This document shows, piece by piece, positions 5,346-7,351 of a DNA stretch of 7,351 bases (its first letter is position 1; each line of letters opens with the position of its first letter). The notes beneath the pieces were generated by a model that was not told the origin of the DNA, did not search any database, and saw only the letters and a list, made by a program, of their open reading frames with translations. The stretch lies in the NCBI GenBank assembly GCA_020626545.1, contig JAHKZS010000176.1, positions 1 to 7,351 on the forward strand. The letters are read 5' to 3'. Both the position numbers and the translations under genes were made by a program. Source of the stretch: a bacterium. Its GTDB lineage: Bacteria > Bacillota > Clostridia > Oscillospirales > Acutalibacteraceae.

Positions 5346-7351
5346 ATGGGAATTTTCAAGAAAACTTTAGCGGTTGTTCTTGCGGCTCTTATGTTAGTAT
5401 CTGTATTCACAGTTGCTGCGTTTGCTGAGGACGGCGCTACAGTAGTAAGAGGTACTCTCCCGAACTGTGACTGGGATGGTAACTATGACGCTGATAACAC
5501 ACTTGTAGAGGGAAGCATTACTTATAATGCAGTTGCTGCAGGCAGCTATCAGTTCAAGGTTGTTGAGAACGGCGAGTGGTACGGTGTTAACGGCAATAAC
5601 GTTGATATCGTAGTATCACAGGAAAGTGATCTCACAATCACATTCAACGCTGAGACTAAAGAGATCAGCTTCTCAGGTACATATGTATCTGCTCCGACAG
5701 GTCTTACAGTTGAAAAGATTCAGCTTATGGGTACTGTTCCCGGCGCAACTTGGGACTTTGCTGACGCTGCTGAGATGGCAGGCGAAGACAATGTTTACAC
5801 AGTAACATTCAATAATGTTGCTGCAGGCGACTATGTTTACAAGTTCGCTGCTAACGGTTCTTGGGCAGCTAACTGGGGCGCAGCTTCAGAAGGCGTTGAA
5901 GATTTAAGCGGTGATCTTACTTTCGACGGTAAGAACATTGGTCTCTATCTCGATTCTGCTAAGGATGTTACTTTCAAGTTAGACCTTTCTGCTTTTGATT
6001 ACAACACAAAGACAGGCGCTACATACGAGGTAACACTCGCTGATCCCGCTGAGGAGACAACAGCTCCTGCTGAGGAGACAACTGCTCCCGCTGAGGAGAC
6101 AACTGCTCCTGCCGAGGAGACAACTGCTCCTGCTGAGGAGACAACAGCTCCCGCTGAGGAGACAACTGCTCCCGCTGAGGAGACAACTGCTCCTGTAGAG
6201 GAGACAACTGCTCCCGCAGAGGAGACAACTGCTCCTGTAGAGCCCACAGAGGCTCCCAAGCCTGACACACCCGACACACCTGCTACTCCCGATACACCTG
6301 ACACACCCGATACTACTCCCACAACACCTGCTAAACCTATCGTTCCTGGTTTCTATGTTGTAGGTTCTGAGGAAGTATGCGGCGCTGAGTGGGGCTGGGA
6401 TAAGCCTTGGGAGTACAACGAGCCCATGGCATTATCTGCTGACGGCGAGACATACTATCAGGTATTCGAGAACATCAAGGCTTCTGCTGGTAACGTAACA
6501 GACGAAGGTCCTGACATCTATGTATTCAAGGTAGTTTACGTAAGCGAGACCGGCGCTATCACATGGCATCCGGGCGGAATGGGCAACAACACTAAGGTTA
6601 CTGTTGCTGAAGACGGTTCTACAGTATTCTTCCAGTTCAAGCTCCTCGCTTCCAGACCTACTAAGGAAGGTACAGATCCTGAAGCTGTAATCGCTACAGT
6701 TTACGGTCCTAACGATGAGAAACCCGAGGACTTCTCAAAAGTTACGTATCTTGAACCGTTCAGACATAGGCCTCTGATTACGGATGTTGTTAACTCAGAT
6801 GGAAAAGTAGAAACAGATACATTTATGTTCTATGTTCCGGAGTCTTGGAGGAATCAGTATAACGAATATTATAACTACAATCCCGTAACAAAGAGATTTG
6901 ACGGAGACGGCGGATATTTCGCCGCAGGTATCTATTGGTGGGACGGCCCTTATAGCTGTAACGAATATCTGAGCGGGGTGGATTATGGCTCATGGCCCGG
7001 ATACGCTGTTACAGAAACAGTGGACGGTAACCCCAATATCTTTAAGGCTGAAGTTCCTAAGTCAGCAGGTAAGATTATTTGGAACAATCTCGTAGACGGC
7101 GGTATGGATTCTTCTCAGCCTTATTATTCCATGAGCATATCTTCTCAGGATATTACTCACGAGTATTATGATCCAGGCGAAGATAGATACGGCTTCTATC
7201 CCAATGGTATTCCTGAAGAAGAGGGCTTCGACGGAAAGATTTTTGTAATTAACCCCAAAGACTATGATGAGAACGTCTTTACCGGCAGATATACTTATAG
7301 GGGCGAATGGTTCTACTATTACGGAAACGGTGAGTACAGTTACTACAAAAC
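5346..7351 (+). CDS. secreted multi-module protein, probable starch/glucan-binding, C-terminus cut by window edge
   Basis: 668 codons are visible with no stop. Residues 1-27 are a signal peptide (KK, hydrophobic core, AFA before E28). Modules ~30-112 and ~117-232 are related: each has VAAGxYxxKxxxNGxW (63-78 and 158-173), and the first also has LPNCDWDG; this resembles the X25-type modules of pullulanases and ruminococcal starch proteins. A Pro/Thr/Glu linker (234-335) follows. A third module (~336-465) opens FYVVGSEEVCGAEWGWD and may be of the same type. The fourth (~490 to the edge) is rich in Trp and Tyr (YWWDG, WPGY, IIWNN, WFYYYGNGEY) and resembles CBM26-like starch-binding modules. No catalytic domain, dockerin or sorting signal is seen, but the C-terminus is missing. 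Binding of starch or a similar glucan at the cell surface is inferred from family resemblance. The gene has its own promoter after the putP terminator. Confidence 0.85.
   Translation, partial: MGIFKKTLAVVLAALMLVSVFTVAAFAEDGATVVRGTLPNCDWDGNYDADNTLVEGSITYNAVAAGSYQFKVVENGEWYGVNGNNVDIVVSQESDLTITFNAETKEISFSGTYVSAPTGLTVEKIQLMGTVPGATWDFADAAEMAGEDNVYTVTFNNVAAGDYVYKFAANGSWAANWGAASEGVEDLSGDLTFDGKNIGLYLDSAKDVTFKLDLSAFDYNTKTGATYEVTLADPAEETTAPAEETTAPAEETTAPAEETTAPAEETTAPAEETTAPAEETTAPVEETTAPAEETTAPVEPTEAPKPDTPDTPATPDTPDTPDTTPTTPAKPIVPGFYVVGSEEVCGAEWGWDKPWEYNEPMALSADGETYYQVFENIKASAGNVTDEGPDIYVFKVVYVSETGAITWHPGGMGNNTKVTVAEDGSTVFFQFKLLASRPTKEGTDPEAVIATVYGPNDEKPEDFSKVTYLEPFRHRPLITDVVNSDGKVETDTFMFYVPESWRNQYNEYYNYNPVTKRFDGDGGYFAAGIYWWDGPYSCNEYLSGVDYGSWPGYAVTETVDGNPNIFKAEVPKSAGKIIWNNLVDGGMDSSQPYYSMSISSQDITHEYYDPGEDRYGFYPNGIPEEEGFDGKIFVINPKDYDENVFTGRYTYRGEWFYYYGNGEYSYYK
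6045..6254 (+). repeat. 21-bp tandem repeat encoding PxEETTA linker
   Basis: Nine in-frame 21-bp units (6045-6233) encode PAEETTA or PVEETTA, followed by a degenerate tenth PVEPTEA (6234-6254) and then a DTP-rich tail to about 6333. GAG GAG ACA is invariant in the nine units, while the Pro codon (CCC or CCT), the second codon (GCT, GCC, GCA or GTA) and the second Thr codon vary. Valine units are 8 and 10. The unit length is a multiple of three, so copy-number change would keep the reading frame. In the protein it forms an acidic, Pro/Thr-rich, probably extended linker between the first two and the later modules, and the threonines are possible glycosylation sites. Confidence 0.95.

Noticed and set aside
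6045..6254. CRISPR array
   Set aside because: Units are directly abutting, in frame and have no unique spacers; this is a coding tandem repeat.
5999..6322. Two minus-strand open frames with repetitive GAVVSSA-like or EQLSPQ-like translations
   Set aside because: They arise because the 21-bp repeat unit is a multiple of three, so any stop-free frame stays open across it. The plus-strand reading has the signal peptide, promoter and modules.

Overview
The window looks like chromosomal DNA from a low-to-mid GC member of the Bacillota, most probably a gut or rumen Ruminococcus-type bacterium (Oscillospirales). The supporting signs are strong AGGAGG-type ribosome binding sites, AT-rich intergenic regions with near-consensus sigma-A promoters, a DNA polymerase I whose proofreading domain has lost catalytic residues, and a large secreted protein whose modules and Pro/Thr/Glu linker resemble starch-binding proteins of ruminococci. 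The genus is an inference from protein style, since no 16S or other marker is present.

Layout. On the minus strand, alr (alanine racemase, 2212-3387) is followed by polA (DNA polymerase I, 2215 running off the left edge). They share the four bases ATGA, so they form one transcription unit read right to left from a promoter at 3433-3461. Divergently, putP (Na+/proline symporter, 3573-5132) is read left to right from an extended -10 promoter at 3499-3527. A perfect 14-bp palindrome sits in that promoter's spacer. putP ends at a clear intrinsic terminator (5156-5188).

After an AT-rich gap with its own promoter (5268-5296), a secreted modular protein starts at 5346 and is still open at the right edge (668 complete codons seen). 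It has a signal peptide, two related beta-rich modules resembling the X25-type modules of starch-degrading enzymes, and a linker made of nine PxEETTA heptapeptides plus a degenerate tenth and a DTP tail. A third possible X25-like module follows, then an aromatic-rich module with some CBM26-like features. No catalytic domain is visible.

How the genes relate. alr supplies D-alanine for peptidoglycan and polA serves DNA repair and Okazaki-fragment processing; they appear to be co-transcribed. putP takes up proline with sodium. The secreted protein is a separate unit, probably involved in holding starch or a related glucan at the cell surface. It is the least ordinary item here. Both large edge genes (polA and the secreted protein) are cut by the window, not broken.
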